A stretch of DNA of 50,439 nt from M3007 sp964646615 (GTDB lineage Bacteria > Bacteroidota > Bacteroidia > Chitinophagales > Saprospiraceae). Location of the stretch: NCBI GenBank assembly GCA_964646615.1, contig CAZYEV010000097.1, positions 1-50,439 of the forward strand, read 5' to 3'. Below, piece by piece: positions 24,314 through 32,820 of the stretch (the first letter of the stretch is position 1; every line of letters begins with the position of its first letter). A model generated the notes under the pieces. The model ran no database searches and was not told the DNA's origin. It saw nothing but the letters and a program-made list of their open reading frames with translations. A program made the translations under genes and the position numbers.

Positions 24314-25456
24314 ATGAAAATAGGCGTCGTTTGCTACCCGACCTACGGCGGCTCAGGCGTTGTGGCCACAGAGTTGGGCCTCGGCCTGGCGCGCAAGGGC
24401 CATGAAATTCATTTCATCACCTACCGCCCGCCGGTACGCCTGGGTCATTTTCACCAAAACGTCTTCTACCACGAGGTGGACTACGAAGACTATCCGCTGT
24501 TCGAATATCCGCCTTACGATACCGCGCTGGCCTCGACCATTGTGGATGTGGTGCAATACCAGAACTTAGACCTCCTGCACGTCCACTACGCCATACCGCA
24601 CGCCGCTGTGGCCTACATGGCCAAGAAAATCCTGCTGACGCAGGGGCGCTACGTGCCCGTTGTTACCACGCTGCACGGCACCGACATCACGCTCGTGGGC
24701 GCTAATCGCACCTTTGCACCGGTGGTGGAGTTCAGCATCAACAAGAGCGACGGCGTTACGGCTGTTTCTCAAAGCCTCAAAGACGATACCCTGCGGCTGT
24801 TCAACATCCAGCGCGACGTGCGCGTCATTTACAACTTCATTGACTTCGAGCGCTTCCGCAAGGTCAACAAGGAGCATTTCAAAAAAATCATCGCTCCTGA
24901 AGGCGAGCGCATCCTGGCGCACACTTCCAATTTCAGAAAGGTCAAGCGTGTGGAAGACGTGGTGCGCATCTTTCAGCGCGTGCGCGAGCGCGTGCCTTCC
25001 AAGCTGCTCATGATCGGCGACGGCCCCGAACGGCCCAATGCCGAACGCCTGTGCCGCCAGCTGGGCATATGCGCCGACGTGCGTTTCTTAGGCAAACAGG
25101 ACGCCATCGAAGAACTGCTGGCCATTTGCGACCTCTTCCTCATTCCTTCGGAAAACGAAAGCTTTGGCTTAGCCGCCTTGGAGGCTATGGCCTGCGAAGT
25201 GCCCGTCATTTCGTCCAACAGCGGAGGTCTGCCCGAGGTCAACCTTCATGGCGTTACGGGATACCTGAGCGAGCCGGGCAACATTGAGGAAATGGCCCAA
25301 TACGCCGTCCAGCTGCTGACCAACGAAGCTCTACACAGCCAGTTTCGGCAAAATGCCCTGAAGCAGGCCCGGCGCTTCGACCTCAACTTGATTTTGCCCG
25401 AGTACGAGGCCTATTACGCGGAGATTTTAGAAAACAGCAAAATCAAAATCGAGTAA
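24314..25456 (+). CDS. bshA: N-acetyl-alpha-D-glucosaminyl L-malate synthase (bacillithiol biosynthesis)
   Basis: The product has 380 residues, the normal BshA length, from the ATG at 24314 (MKIGVVCYPTYGGSGVVATE). It is a GT4 glycosyltransferase: GLARKGHEIHFITYRPP, LLHVHYAIPHAAVAYMAKK, TTLHGTDITLVG, and the donor-site segment ESFGLAALEAMACEVPVISS followed by NSGGLPEV. It joins UDP-GlcNAc to L-malate, the first step of bacillithiol synthesis. Upstream in-frame codons would cover the hairpin repeats and are rejected. The next gene starts 8 bp after the stop, so the two are probably co-transcribed. bshB and bshC are not in the window. Confidence 0.94.
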   Translation: MKIGVVCYPTYGGSGVVATELGLGLARKGHEIHFITYRPPVRLGHFHQNVFYHEVDYEDYPLFEYPPYDTALASTIVDVVQYQNLDLLHVHYAIPHAAVAYMAKKILLTQGRYVPVVTTLHGTDITLVGANRTFAPVVEFSINKSDGVTAVSQSLKDDTLRLFNIQRDVRVIYNFIDFERFRKVNKEHFKKIIAPEGERILAHTSNFRKVKRVEDVVRIFQRVRERVPSKLLMIGDGPERPNAERLCRQLGICADVRFLGKQDAIEELLAICDLFLIPSENESFGLAALEAMACEVPVISSNSGGLPEVNLHGVTGYLSEPGNIEEMAQYAVQLLTNEALHSQFRQNALKQARRFDLNLILPEYEAYYAEILENSKIKIE

Positions 25457-25464
25457 CCGTTCAG

Positions 25465-26313
25465 ATGCTGCGCATTGCCATATCGCCCACGCCTCTTGGC
25501 CGCTGGCAGGGTCAGCAAATAGAAGCGGCCCTGGCAGCAGCTGGCATCGCCTGTTCGCTGCTGGAGTGGAGCGACGCACCGGAGTACGCGCTGCTGCGCG
25601 GCGATGCCGACGCTGCCGCCTGCTGGCTGAGCGACTGGCCACCTGCACAGGGCCACGAACCGGTGGTTGTCAGTGCTCTCGTGTCGCGCGAGCACCCGTT
25701 TGACCTGCTGGTATGGCGCCCCGATGCTGCCGACCTACGGCAGGATTTCTTTCTGAAAAAAGAAGCCGCTGTGTTGGGCGCTAATGCTCTGCAAAAGGCG
25801 CAAATCGCCGAATTTCGGCCCGACCTGCGTTGGGAAGCCCCAATGCCTGACCTCACCCAGGCCTTTCAACGCCTGCGCGACGGCGCTGCTGATGCGCTGG
25901 TGATTGCCCAGGCCGACCTGGCCGGCTCAGACATTCGCTTAGACGAGTGGCCGCATGCCGTGCTGCACCCGCGCGAATGTACGCCCCCGCCTGGGCAGGG
26001 GACGCTGGCCCTGTTGGCCCGCCGCGACGACGTCGCTACGCGCCGGCAGCTCCAGCAGGCGCATCAGCCTCAGTTGTCGGCCTGCACCAATGTGGAGCGA
26101 CGCCTGCTGCGCGAGACCCTGCGCGCGCACCCAGGTACAGTCGTAGGAGCCTACGTAGAACAGGGTGCCACGCGCTCTTTTCACCTGTTTGCCGCCGTAG
26201 CCTGGCCCGACGGAAACCTGACGCGCTACCGTGCCTCGCACAGCACCCATGCCGAACTGGCCGAACAAGCACTTCGGCACTTTGAGCAAAACAACGCTTA
26301 TTCGCGCACCTGA
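25465..26313 (+). CDS. HemC (hydroxymethylbilane synthase)-like protein lacking catalytic residues
   Basis: The product has 282 residues and aligns by eye along HemC: LRIAISPTPLGRWQ (normal LRIATRxSPLAxWQ), DADAAACWLSDWPP (normal DxAVHSxKDxP), VLGANALQKAQIAEFRPDL (normal xGTSSLRRxxQL...RPDL), TPPPGQGTLALLAR (normal LPAxGQGAxxIE), and NVERRLLRETLRAHPGTVVGAY (normal ERAFLxxLxGGCxxPIGAY). The cofactor-binding Cys in GGC is replaced (AHP), the SLRR arginines are replaced (ALQK), the RGNxxTR segment is lost, and the N-terminal GGKGLFVKE block is missing. Asp57 aligns with the catalytic Asp. It is therefore unlikely to make hydroxymethylbilane. It may bind a ligand or a partner. It follows bshA by 8 bp, and its end overlaps the IPP isomerase gene by 16 bp. 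Confidence 0.75.
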   Translation: MLRIAISPTPLGRWQGQQIEAALAAAGIACSLLEWSDAPEYALLRGDADAAACWLSDWPPAQGHEPVVVSALVSREHPFDLLVWRPDAADLRQDFFLKKEAAVLGANALQKAQIAEFRPDLRWEAPMPDLTQAFQRLRDGAADALVIAQADLAGSDIRLDEWPHAVLHPRECTPPPGQGTLALLARRDDVATRRQLQQAHQPQLSACTNVERRLLRETLRAHPGTVVGAYVEQGATRSFHLFAAVAWPDGNLTRYRASHSTHAELAEQALRHFEQNNAYSRT

Positions 26314-27332
26314 AGGTAGGCGTAGACCAGCTCCAAGGCGCGCACCTGCGACTCGGCGTAGCGGTGCAGCGTCGCATAGTCCTCGCGCGCGTACTTCAGA
26401 AAGCCCGATGCCTGCCCGTACACTGCCGGCAACGGCGCGCGCCGCAGCAGGTAGTAACCATCTAAGAAATCGCGCACACCGCCCGACAGGATGAGCGCCT
26501 TTGTGCGGACACCCTCGCCCAACGCTGCGCACAGTGCCCGCACGAAGTCGAGCATTTCCTCGGCGCTGTGCCCCACGAGGGCAAACTTTTGGAACACCTG
26601 GCGCTTTTCGGGCGTGCTGCGCAGCAGCTCCAGCTGGGCGAAATTGGTGCCACCGGCCGCTCCAAACTCAATGGCCGCCAGCGGCAGCTGCAATAGCGCG
26701 CGCAAGCTGGCCGGCCCCATACCCTGCCCTACCTCTTTGACGGCTATGGGGAAAGGCACACGCTCCAGCAACTCGGCAATAGTTTCTATTGGTGGGCGCC
26801 GGAAGCGGTCGCCTTCGGGCTGCATAGCCTCTTGCATAGGATTGACATGCACAAACAACCCATCGGCCCGCAGGCGCTCCACTAAGCGCGTCAGCACATC
26901 AGCTTCGCCCCGCTCGAGCAGTGTTTCCACCTGCGCCACGCCCAGATTGACCATCAGCGGCAGGTCGTGGCCCAGCGTATCGCGTACGTCGAAGTCGGCC
27001 AGAAATTCGTCGCTGTACAGCAGCTGGCGACATGACCCCAGACCCATGCCCATGCCAAAGGCAGCGCAGGCGCGGGCGAGGTTGTGGTTGATGGTGCGTG
27101 CCAGAGCCGTGCCGCCCGTCATCGAAGACACCCAAATGGGCGTACGCAGCGTTTTGCCCAACAGTGCAACCGACGGCAGGCTGCCCGGCTCCGGATGCGC
27201 ACTCAGAAGCGGCTCATAGTAAAAGCGCCGATCTAAAGCGAGGCGGTCCACCTGGCTTTGAAAAGCCAGCTCGATGTGGTCTTGCTTACGCGACTCAGCA
27301 GTCGGATCCGGGTTGGCAAATTCAGCGGACAT
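26298..27332 (-). CDS. fni: type 2 isopentenyl-diphosphate delta-isomerase
   Basis: The product has 344 residues from the ATG at 27332 (MSAEFANPDPTAESRKQDHI). Family features are RKQDHIELAF, PIWVSSMTGGTALARTINHN, FGMGMGLGSCRQLL, the substrate motif HVNPMQEAMQPEGDRFRR, FPIAVKEVGQGMGPASL and the FMN-binding IEFGAAGGTNFAQLE. It is an FMN/NADPH-dependent enzyme interconverting IPP and DMAPP for isoprenoids. The longer frame upstream (to 27437) adds residues unlike the family. Its 3' end overlaps the HemC-like gene by 16 bp. A 7-of-8 -7 box (TGCCTTTG) lies at 27368-27375. Confidence 0.94.
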   Translation of the reverse strand: MSAEFANPDPTAESRKQDHIELAFQSQVDRLALDRRFYYEPLLSAHPEPGSLPSVALLGKTLRTPIWVSSMTGGTALARTINHNLARACAAFGMGMGLGSCRQLLYSDEFLADFDVRDTLGHDLPLMVNLGVAQVETLLERGEADVLTRLVERLRADGLFVHVNPMQEAMQPEGDRFRRPPIETIAELLERVPFPIAVKEVGQGMGPASLRALLQLPLAAIEFGAAGGTNFAQLELLRSTPEKRQVFQKFALVGHSAEEMLDFVRALCAALGEGVRTKALILSGGVRDFLDGYYLLRRAPLPAVYGQASGFLKYAREDYATLHRYAESQVRALELVYAYLQVRE

Positions 27333-27536
27333 GCAGGATGTGTTTAAGAAAAATTTTTTCGTTGAAACAAAGGCACCGCCCACAGGTTTTTGGGAAAGAG
27401 CGAGCGGCTTAAAAACCATCCATCGCCGTGGACTCATTTTTTACCGGCAAATCTTTTTGCTTTTGCTCTAAAATACGTCCATTTGCAACAGCAAAAACAA
27501 ATCGCCGCCGGAAAAGGCCAGAAAACGACCGTTTCT

Positions 27537-28529
27537 ATGAATATACGACCCTTTACCTGCATTCTCGGACTATGTCTGTTGGGTTGGAATGCTTCGGCGC
27601 AAGACCCCATTTTTTCCCAGTTTTATGCGGCGCCGCTGCAGTTGAACCCTGCCTTTGTGGGCAGCAGCCACGCACCGCGCGCGGGCGTAGCCTACCGCAA
27701 CCAGTGGACGGGCTTCAACAACGCCTACCGCACCTACGCCGTCTTTTATGAGCAAACGCTGGAACGCCTCAATACCGGTGTGGGCTTTAACGTAGAGGGC
27801 GACGACGCGGGCAACGGCATCCTGCGCACCCTGCGCGCGTCGGCCCTGTTTTCGTATCGCCTACAGCTGACCCAACGCCTCGCCGTGAAAATCGGCGCCG
27901 AAGCCGGCATTCATCAGACGGCGTTAGACTGGGACAGGCTCGTCTTTCCCGACCAGCTCGACCCCATTCAAGGGCCTGTCATCACCACCTCAGAGCTGCG
28001 ACCCGACCAGCCGAACAAATCGCTGCTCGACCTGTCGGCGGGTTTCCTGCTCGTCAGCCCGCGCTTCTGGTTGGGTCTGGGGCTCAAACACCTGAACACA
28101 CCCGACCAGGGCATCCTTTTCATCAACGACAACCTTTCGGGTGGCCTACCTATGCGCTACACCGTAAACGGCGGCATGGAATTGCCGCTGGGGCGTAGCA
28201 ATAAAGGCGGCATGGCCTCGTTTATTTCGCCGAATTTTTTGTTCGCGTCGCAGGGGCCGTATCGCCAGGTTAACGCTGGAGCATACCTTGCTGTGGGTCC
28301 GGTTTTCGGCGGCGCGTGGTTCAGGCACACCTTAGCCAACGCCGATGCAGCCATTTTTCTGGTAGGTTTCCGACAAGATATGTTCAAATTGGGCTTTAGT
28401 TATGACATGGTCGTTTCTCAGCTGGCCACGCGGGCAGGTGGAACGTACGAGGTTACATTAGGCCTTTTTTTCGACCGCGGTCGAAAACGCCCGGTGGATT
28501 GGAACGACTGCGGAAAAATGTTCCGATAA
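27537..28529 (+). CDS. type IX secretion system membrane protein, PorP/SprF family
   Basis: The product has 330 residues. A signal peptide (MNIRPFTCILGLCLLGWNAS, ending AQ) is followed by the hallmark DPIFSQFYAAPLQLNPAFVG, then YRNQWTGFNNAYRTYAVFYEQ and a beta-strand-rich barrel ending in VTLGLFFDRGRKRP. PorP/SprF proteins are outer-membrane barrels of the type IX secretion system and often sit just upstream of gldK, as here. Several paralogues are usual per genome, so I give no symbol. I chose the ATG at 27537 for the signal peptide. The gap to gldK is 123 bp with its own promoter box. Confidence 0.92.
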   Translation: MNIRPFTCILGLCLLGWNASAQDPIFSQFYAAPLQLNPAFVGSSHAPRAGVAYRNQWTGFNNAYRTYAVFYEQTLERLNTGVGFNVEGDDAGNGILRTLRASALFSYRLQLTQRLAVKIGAEAGIHQTALDWDRLVFPDQLDPIQGPVITTSELRPDQPNKSLLDLSAGFLLVSPRFWLGLGLKHLNTPDQGILFINDNLSGGLPMRYTVNGGMELPLGRSNKGGMASFISPNFLFASQGPYRQVNAGAYLAVGPVFGGAWFRHTLANADAAIFLVGFRQDMFKLGFSYDMVVSQLATRAGGTYEVTLGLFFDRGRKRPVDWNDCGKMFR

Positions 28530-28607
28530 TTGCGCGCCGAAAAACGTCCGGCAAAATTTAAAGGCGTTAAAATTTGCCTTGTTACCAGCCAAACCACTTT
28601 CACACGC

Positions 28608-28615
28608 TACATTTG
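28608..28615 (+). promoter_or_regulatory. -7 box TACATTTG for gldK
   Basis: TACATTTG matches TAnnTTTG exactly, 38 bp before the gldK ATG. It implies that gldK can be transcribed separately from the PorP-like gene. Confidence 0.55.
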
Positions 28616-28652
28616 CTGCTCATTTTCTAAAACCGGATAAGTTTTAATAACA

Positions 28653-30161
28653 ATGAAGAAAACACTCATTCACGGGTTAAGCCTGCTTTTGCTGGGCTTG
28701 TTGGTTGTCAGCTGCGGTCGCCGCACGGAGCGCTCCTCCACAACCAACTGGAAGTACAACGACCAGAAGTGGGGCGGTTTTGAAAAACTGAACTACGAAG
28801 GTCAGGCCACCGGGCCGAACTTAGTGCTCATCGAAGGCGGTACCTTCGTCATGGGGCGCACTCAGGAAGACCCCACGTACGAATGGAACAACGTGCAGCG
28901 CCGCGTAACGGTCCAGTCCTTCTACATGGATGAAACGGAAATCGCCAACATTGATTACCGCGAATACCTGTACTGGATGGCCAACGCCTGGGGCGAAAGC
29001 TTCCCGGAGGTGGTGCGCAAGGCTTTGCCCGACACGTTGGTATGGCGCGAAGAGCTGGCTTACAATGAGCCGTTGGTCGAGTACTACTTCCGCCACCCAT
29101 CCTACGACGACTACCCGGTGGTAGGCGTCAACTGGGTGCAGGCCAGCGACTACTGCGTGTGGCGTACCGACCGCGTCAACGAAATGATCCTCATCGAGCG
29201 CGGTATTCTGAACCCTACGCCTGACCAAAAGAACGAGAATACGTTCAACACGGAAGCCTACCTGGCCGGTCAGTACGAAGGCTCCGTGCGCAAAAACCTG
29301 CCCGACCGCCGCACCGGTGGCGAGCGCCCCGTGCGTCTGGAAGACGGCATCATGCTGCCCACCTATCGCCTGCCTACCGAAGCCGAATGGGAATACGCCG
29401 CTCTGGCGCTCATCGGCAACCAGGCCACCAGCAAAGACGAACTCTACACCGATGGCCGCATCTATCCGTGGGACGGCAACACCCTGCGCTACCAGAAGCG
29501 CAACCGCTACCAGGGTAAAATGCTGGCCAACTTCAAACGCAGCGGTGGCGACTACGGTGGTATGGCCGGCGCCCTCAACGACAAAGCCTTCGCTCCCTCG
29601 CCCGTGCGCTCCAACTGGCCCAACGACTTCGGCCTGTACAACATGGCCGGCAACGTCAGCGAATGGACGGCCGACGTCTATCGTCCGCTGACCTCGCAGG
29701 ACCTCGTGGACGTGGAAAACATGGACCTCAACCCCTACCGCGGTAATATCTTCATGCACAAAGAGCGCGACCCCGAAACTGGCGCGCCCGTCCAGAAAAA
29801 CGAGCTGGGTCGCCTGAAATACGTCGTGCAGGATACCACCGAAACAGCCCTGCGCGACAACTACAAGCGCCCGGAGGTGTATAACTATTTAGACGGCGAC
29901 AAGGAGTCGGAAGTCGAGTACCGCTACGGCATCAGCACGCTCATCAACGACGAGGCCCGCGTTATCAAAGGCGGCTCTTGGGCCGACCGCCCCTGGTGGC
30001 TGTCGCCCGGCGCACGCCGTTATTTAGACCAGAATAAGGCGAGTAAAACCGTGGGCTTCCGCTGTGCCATGACGCGCGTAGGTGCACCCACCGGCAACAA
30101 CGAGCCTTCGGGCAACCACTTCAAAACGAAGAAAAAGCCCGTCAAGCGGCGCTACAAGTAA
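28653..30161 (+). CDS. gldK: type IX secretion / gliding lipoprotein GldK (PorK)
   Basis: The product has 502 residues. A lipoprotein signal ends at LLVVSC (Cys21). The body is an FGE/SUMF1-type fold: LVLIEGGTFVMGRTQEDPTY, VTVQSFYMDETEIANIDYRE, YPVVGVNWVQASDYCVWRT, LPTEAEWEYAAL, NDFGLYNMAGNVSEWTADVY, RVIKGGSWADRPWW and VGFRCAMTRVG. In GldK/PorK this fold is structural, forming the periplasmic ring with GldN. A basic tail (KTKKKPVKRRYK) ends the protein. It is followed by a strong terminator and murF instead of gldL, gldM and gldN. Confidence 0.94.
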   Translation: MKKTLIHGLSLLLLGLLVVSCGRRTERSSTTNWKYNDQKWGGFEKLNYEGQATGPNLVLIEGGTFVMGRTQEDPTYEWNNVQRRVTVQSFYMDETEIANIDYREYLYWMANAWGESFPEVVRKALPDTLVWREELAYNEPLVEYYFRHPSYDDYPVVGVNWVQASDYCVWRTDRVNEMILIERGILNPTPDQKNENTFNTEAYLAGQYEGSVRKNLPDRRTGGERPVRLEDGIMLPTYRLPTEAEWEYAALALIGNQATSKDELYTDGRIYPWDGNTLRYQKRNRYQGKMLANFKRSGGDYGGMAGALNDKAFAPSPVRSNWPNDFGLYNMAGNVSEWTADVYRPLTSQDLVDVENMDLNPYRGNIFMHKERDPETGAPVQKNELGRLKYVVQDTTETALRDNYKRPEVYNYLDGDKESEVEYRYGISTLINDEARVIKGGSWADRPWWLSPGARRYLDQNKASKTVGFRCAMTRVGAPTGNNEPSGNHFKTKKKPVKRRYK

Positions 30162-30188
30162 GCCCAATTCTCCCACGGGCATCGCACA

Positions 30189-30230
30189 GAACGGGAGCGG
30201 CAGTACAGTCGCTCCCGTTCTTTTTTGTTT
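30189..30230 (+). terminator. rho-independent terminator after gldK
   Basis: Perfect 11-bp arms, GAACGGGAGCG and CGCTCCCGTTC, surround a 10-nt loop and are followed by TTTTTTGTTT. It ends the gldK transcript 28 bp past the stop codon. Confidence 0.9.
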
Positions 30231-30238
30231 AGAAGCCC

Positions 30239-30246
30239 TACCTTTC
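30239..30246 (+). promoter_or_regulatory. near-consensus -7 box TACCTTTC before murF
   Basis: Seven of eight positions match TAnnTTTG. It lies 20 bp before the murF ATG and directly after the gldK terminator. Confidence 0.4.
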
Positions 30247-30265
30247 GCGCGCTTTTCACCACCCT

Positions 30266-31612
30266 ATGGTTACGCTCGAACAACTCTACGCCGTCTATCG
30301 GCAACACCCCGACATCTGTACCGACTCCCGACGCATTCGGCCCGGCTGTCTCTTTTGGGCACTCAAAGGCGAACGCTTCGACGGCAACCTCTTCGCCCGA
30401 GCCGCCTTAGAAGCAGGCGCTGCCTATTGCATCATAGATCGCCCAGACTGCCAACACGACCCGGCGCGTTGCCTTCTGGTGCCCGACACCCTCGAAATGC
30501 TGCGCATACTGGCCACCCACCACCGCAGACAGCTGGAGATACCAGTACTGGCCATCGGCGGCTCCAACGGCAAAACCACCACTAAAGAACTCGTTACGGC
30601 CGTCCTGCGCCAACAATACCGCTGCTCTGCCACCGAGGGAAACCTCAACAACCACATTGGTGTGCCCCTCACCCTGTTAGCCACGCCGACCGACACCGAA
30701 GTCGCCGTCATCGAAATAGGCACCAACCAACCCGGCGATCTGGAGCACTTGTGCGCCATTGTCCAGCCCACCCACGGGCTACTGACCAACATCGGCAAAG
30801 AGCACTTAGAAAAATTAGGCTCCGTCGAGGGCGTCAAAAAAGCCGAAGGCGAATTGTTCGACTACTTAGCCACGCACGGCGGTTGCGCTTTTGTCAACCT
30901 CTCCGAAAAGTACCTCAAAGCGCTTTCTAAAAAGGCGCCTCGGAAGGTTTTCTATTCCGAAGAGTCTCCCGATAGGTCTTATCCGCCCAGTGTTATTCAG
31001 GTAAAGCGCCTGCCCGCTGCTCCGTTCGTACGCGCGCAATTCAGCCCCTCGCCCGGTCAGTTGGTGGAGGTAGAAACCCACCTGCTGGGGCGGCACAATT
31101 TTCACAACGTCATGACGGCCATTGCCGTAGGGCTTTACTTTAAGGTGCCCGCCGAAAAGATAAAGGCAGCCATTGAAGCATATTGCCCTCAAAACAACCG
31201 CTCGCAGCTCATGACCTGGGGCAGCAATACCGTCTTTTTAGATGCCTACAACGCCAATCCGAGCAGCATGCGCGCGGCTTTGGCCGTGCTGCAAGAGGTC
31301 GAAGCGCCGCATAAGGTAGCCATCCTGGGCGACATGCTCGAACTGGGTGAAGCCACCGAAGCCGAACACCGCGCCCTTATCCGCTACGTAGCACGCATGG
31401 GATTGGAGCAAAGCGTATTTGTCGGGCCAATTTTCAGCCGATACCGCCCCAAAGGCAGCCGTTCGCTTTTTTTTCCGGATGTGGCTTCGGCCCGCGAATG
31501 GCTGGAGACTCAACGCTTCGAGCGCGCGTTCATTCTCGTTAAGGCCTCTCGCGGCATTGGGTTGGAGCGCCTGTTTGCTGGCTCAGGTGAAGCGCTGCAG
31601 GGCCTGCACTAA
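30266..31612 (+). CDS. murF: UDP-N-acetylmuramoyl-tripeptide--D-alanyl-D-alanine ligase
   Basis: The product has 448 residues. MurF features are the N-terminal DSRRIRPGCLFWALKGERFDG, the ATP site AIGGSNGKTTTKELV, EGNLNNHIGVPLTLL, AVIEIGTNQPGDLEHLC, ITNIGKEHLEKLGSVEG-like segment, GRHNFHNVMTAIAVG, FLDAYNANPSSMRAALAVL and ILGDMLELGEATEAEH. It adds D-Ala-D-Ala to the muramoyl tripeptide in the cytoplasm. The end overlaps the arginase-like gene on the other strand by 30 bp. It stands alone here and not in a dcw cluster. Confidence 0.96.
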   Translation: MVTLEQLYAVYRQHPDICTDSRRIRPGCLFWALKGERFDGNLFARAALEAGAAYCIIDRPDCQHDPARCLLVPDTLEMLRILATHHRRQLEIPVLAIGGSNGKTTTKELVTAVLRQQYRCSATEGNLNNHIGVPLTLLATPTDTEVAVIEIGTNQPGDLEHLCAIVQPTHGLLTNIGKEHLEKLGSVEGVKKAEGELFDYLATHGGCAFVNLSEKYLKALSKKAPRKVFYSEESPDRSYPPSVIQVKRLPAAPFVRAQFSPSPGQLVEVETHLLGRHNFHNVMTAIAVGLYFKVPAEKIKAAIEAYCPQNNRSQLMTWGSNTVFLDAYNANPSSMRAALAVLQEVEAPHKVAILGDMLELGEATEAEHRALIRYVARMGLEQSVFVGPIFSRYRPKGSRSLFFPDVASAREWLETQRFERAFILVKASRGIGLERLFAGSGEALQGLH

Positions 31613-32686
31613 GCGCTCGGGCAGCTGTTCGCGGCAAGCAGCCTGATAGTCCTGAAACGAACACGGCACCAGATAATGACGCCCATGGTTGGCCGCCGAG
31701 GCCGAGGGGGCCTGAAGCCACCAGCGCCCGCTACGTGCGCTTTTCCAAAAGGTGAGCGAATAGTTCATGTTCGGGAAGTCCACCACGTACTCCTTCAGCC
31801 CATCGGTAGAGAGCGGGAAATCGCCTTTTCGATTGAAAAAGCCGTCCAGAAAGTACCAGATCATTTGCGCCGTGCCCTGGGCTGTCAGCGCACAATCTTC
31901 GCGTACGAAACCGTAAATGCCCAGCGAAGTCAGTTTGTCGCTCATCCCTGCATATCGGCACAGTTGGCAAGCCTCTTCCCAGGTGTAGCCCGAAGGCGAA
32001 GGGTGCAACACGCCCGGTGCTTCTGCCGCTTTGAGCGCGGCCAGATGAAAACACAGCAGGTCGGCATCGCGCAAGATGGGTTCGGCCTCCTCTAAGGCCG
32101 CGCGCGATTTGCCCAAACGAAGCACATCGAAGTGATGGCTAAACAAGTACGTTACCCACTCTTCCGGCGTCTGGTGTGCCTGACAACCGATAATGCCCAG
32201 GTGAAATAGCAACCGATGCCGCGGGCGCAACAGCGAAGTATAGACACACTGCTCTGCAGGAACGGCCTGAGCATCCCCCATACGCAGTTGCTCATCTATC
32301 ACGGCTAAGTTGACCGCCGATTTGGTCTCTTCGTAAGCGAGAAACTGCAAACGCGCCAGATCATCCGGTGCCGCTATCACCACAGGCAGGATGCCGGCAC
32401 TGATGAGCTCGAACACTACCGCTCGCATCGAAGCGGGGTCGCTGCGGCGTAAATTCCCTAAATCCACGACCGTTTGAGGGGAAAAAGGGTAGGTCATTCG
32501 ATACAAGGCCTCACGCACCGCCTGGGCTTGTGCTTCGCCAGCGCCGAGCAAAGCCACTCTGGCTCCGCTCAAGTCGGCGTTTTTGGCATCGAAAATCTGG
32601 ACTCTTCGCCCAAAGGCGTTTTCGGGCAAGGTATGGGTGTGCTCGCGAAAAGCCTTTGGGAGCGGTTTTAGCCAATGTTGGAGCAT
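31583..32686 (-). CDS. arginase/formimidoylglutamase-fold protein with altered metal site
   Basis: The product has 367 residues from the ATG at 32686 (MLQHWLKPLPKAF). It resembles the divergent arginase-superfamily proteins of Bacteroidota that are often annotated as formimidoylglutamase: FDVLRLGKSR...ILRDADLLCFHLAAL, EAPGVLHPSPSGYTWEEACQLCRYAGMSDKL. The places where arginases hold Mn ligands are altered: the GGDH site reads AAPDD, the DxHxD site reads IDEQLRMG, and the SFD site reads CFH. It may therefore have lost hydrolase activity or use another metal arrangement. An ATG at 32734 would add 16 residues. No histidine-degradation (hut) genes adjoin it. Confidence 0.65.
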   Translation of the reverse strand: MLQHWLKPLPKAFREHTHTLPENAFGRRVQIFDAKNADLSGARVALLGAGEAQAQAVREALYRMTYPFSPQTVVDLGNLRRSDPASMRAVVFELISAGILPVVIAAPDDLARLQFLAYEETKSAVNLAVIDEQLRMGDAQAVPAEQCVYTSLLRPRHRLLFHLGIIGCQAHQTPEEWVTYLFSHHFDVLRLGKSRAALEEAEPILRDADLLCFHLAALKAAEAPGVLHPSPSGYTWEEACQLCRYAGMSDKLTSLGIYGFVREDCALTAQGTAQMIWYFLDGFFNRKGDFPLSTDGLKEYVVDFPNMNYSLTFWKSARSGRWWLQAPSASAANHGRHYLVPCSFQDYQAACREQLPERLVQALQRFT

Positions 32687-32804
32687 CGTTTCCGTATATT
32701 TTTCTGCAAAAAACGGGCTTCGCTCCGTAGCCAACCAACCCTATTTTTATCGAAGGACAGCAGAATAGGTGATAAAGGTTTGTTTTTTGAGCGAAGCCTT
32801 TGCC

Positions 32805-32812
32805 TACCTTTG
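32805..32812 (+). promoter_or_regulatory. -7 box TACCTTTG, nearly leaderless dehydrogenase promoter
   Basis: TACCTTTG matches TAnnTTTG exactly and ends only 8 nt before the ATG at 32821. A transcript from it would begin at or within a few bases of the start codon. TTTG elements lie at 32779-32782 and 32786-32789. Confidence 0.6.
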
Positions 32813-32820
32813 CCGCGAAT

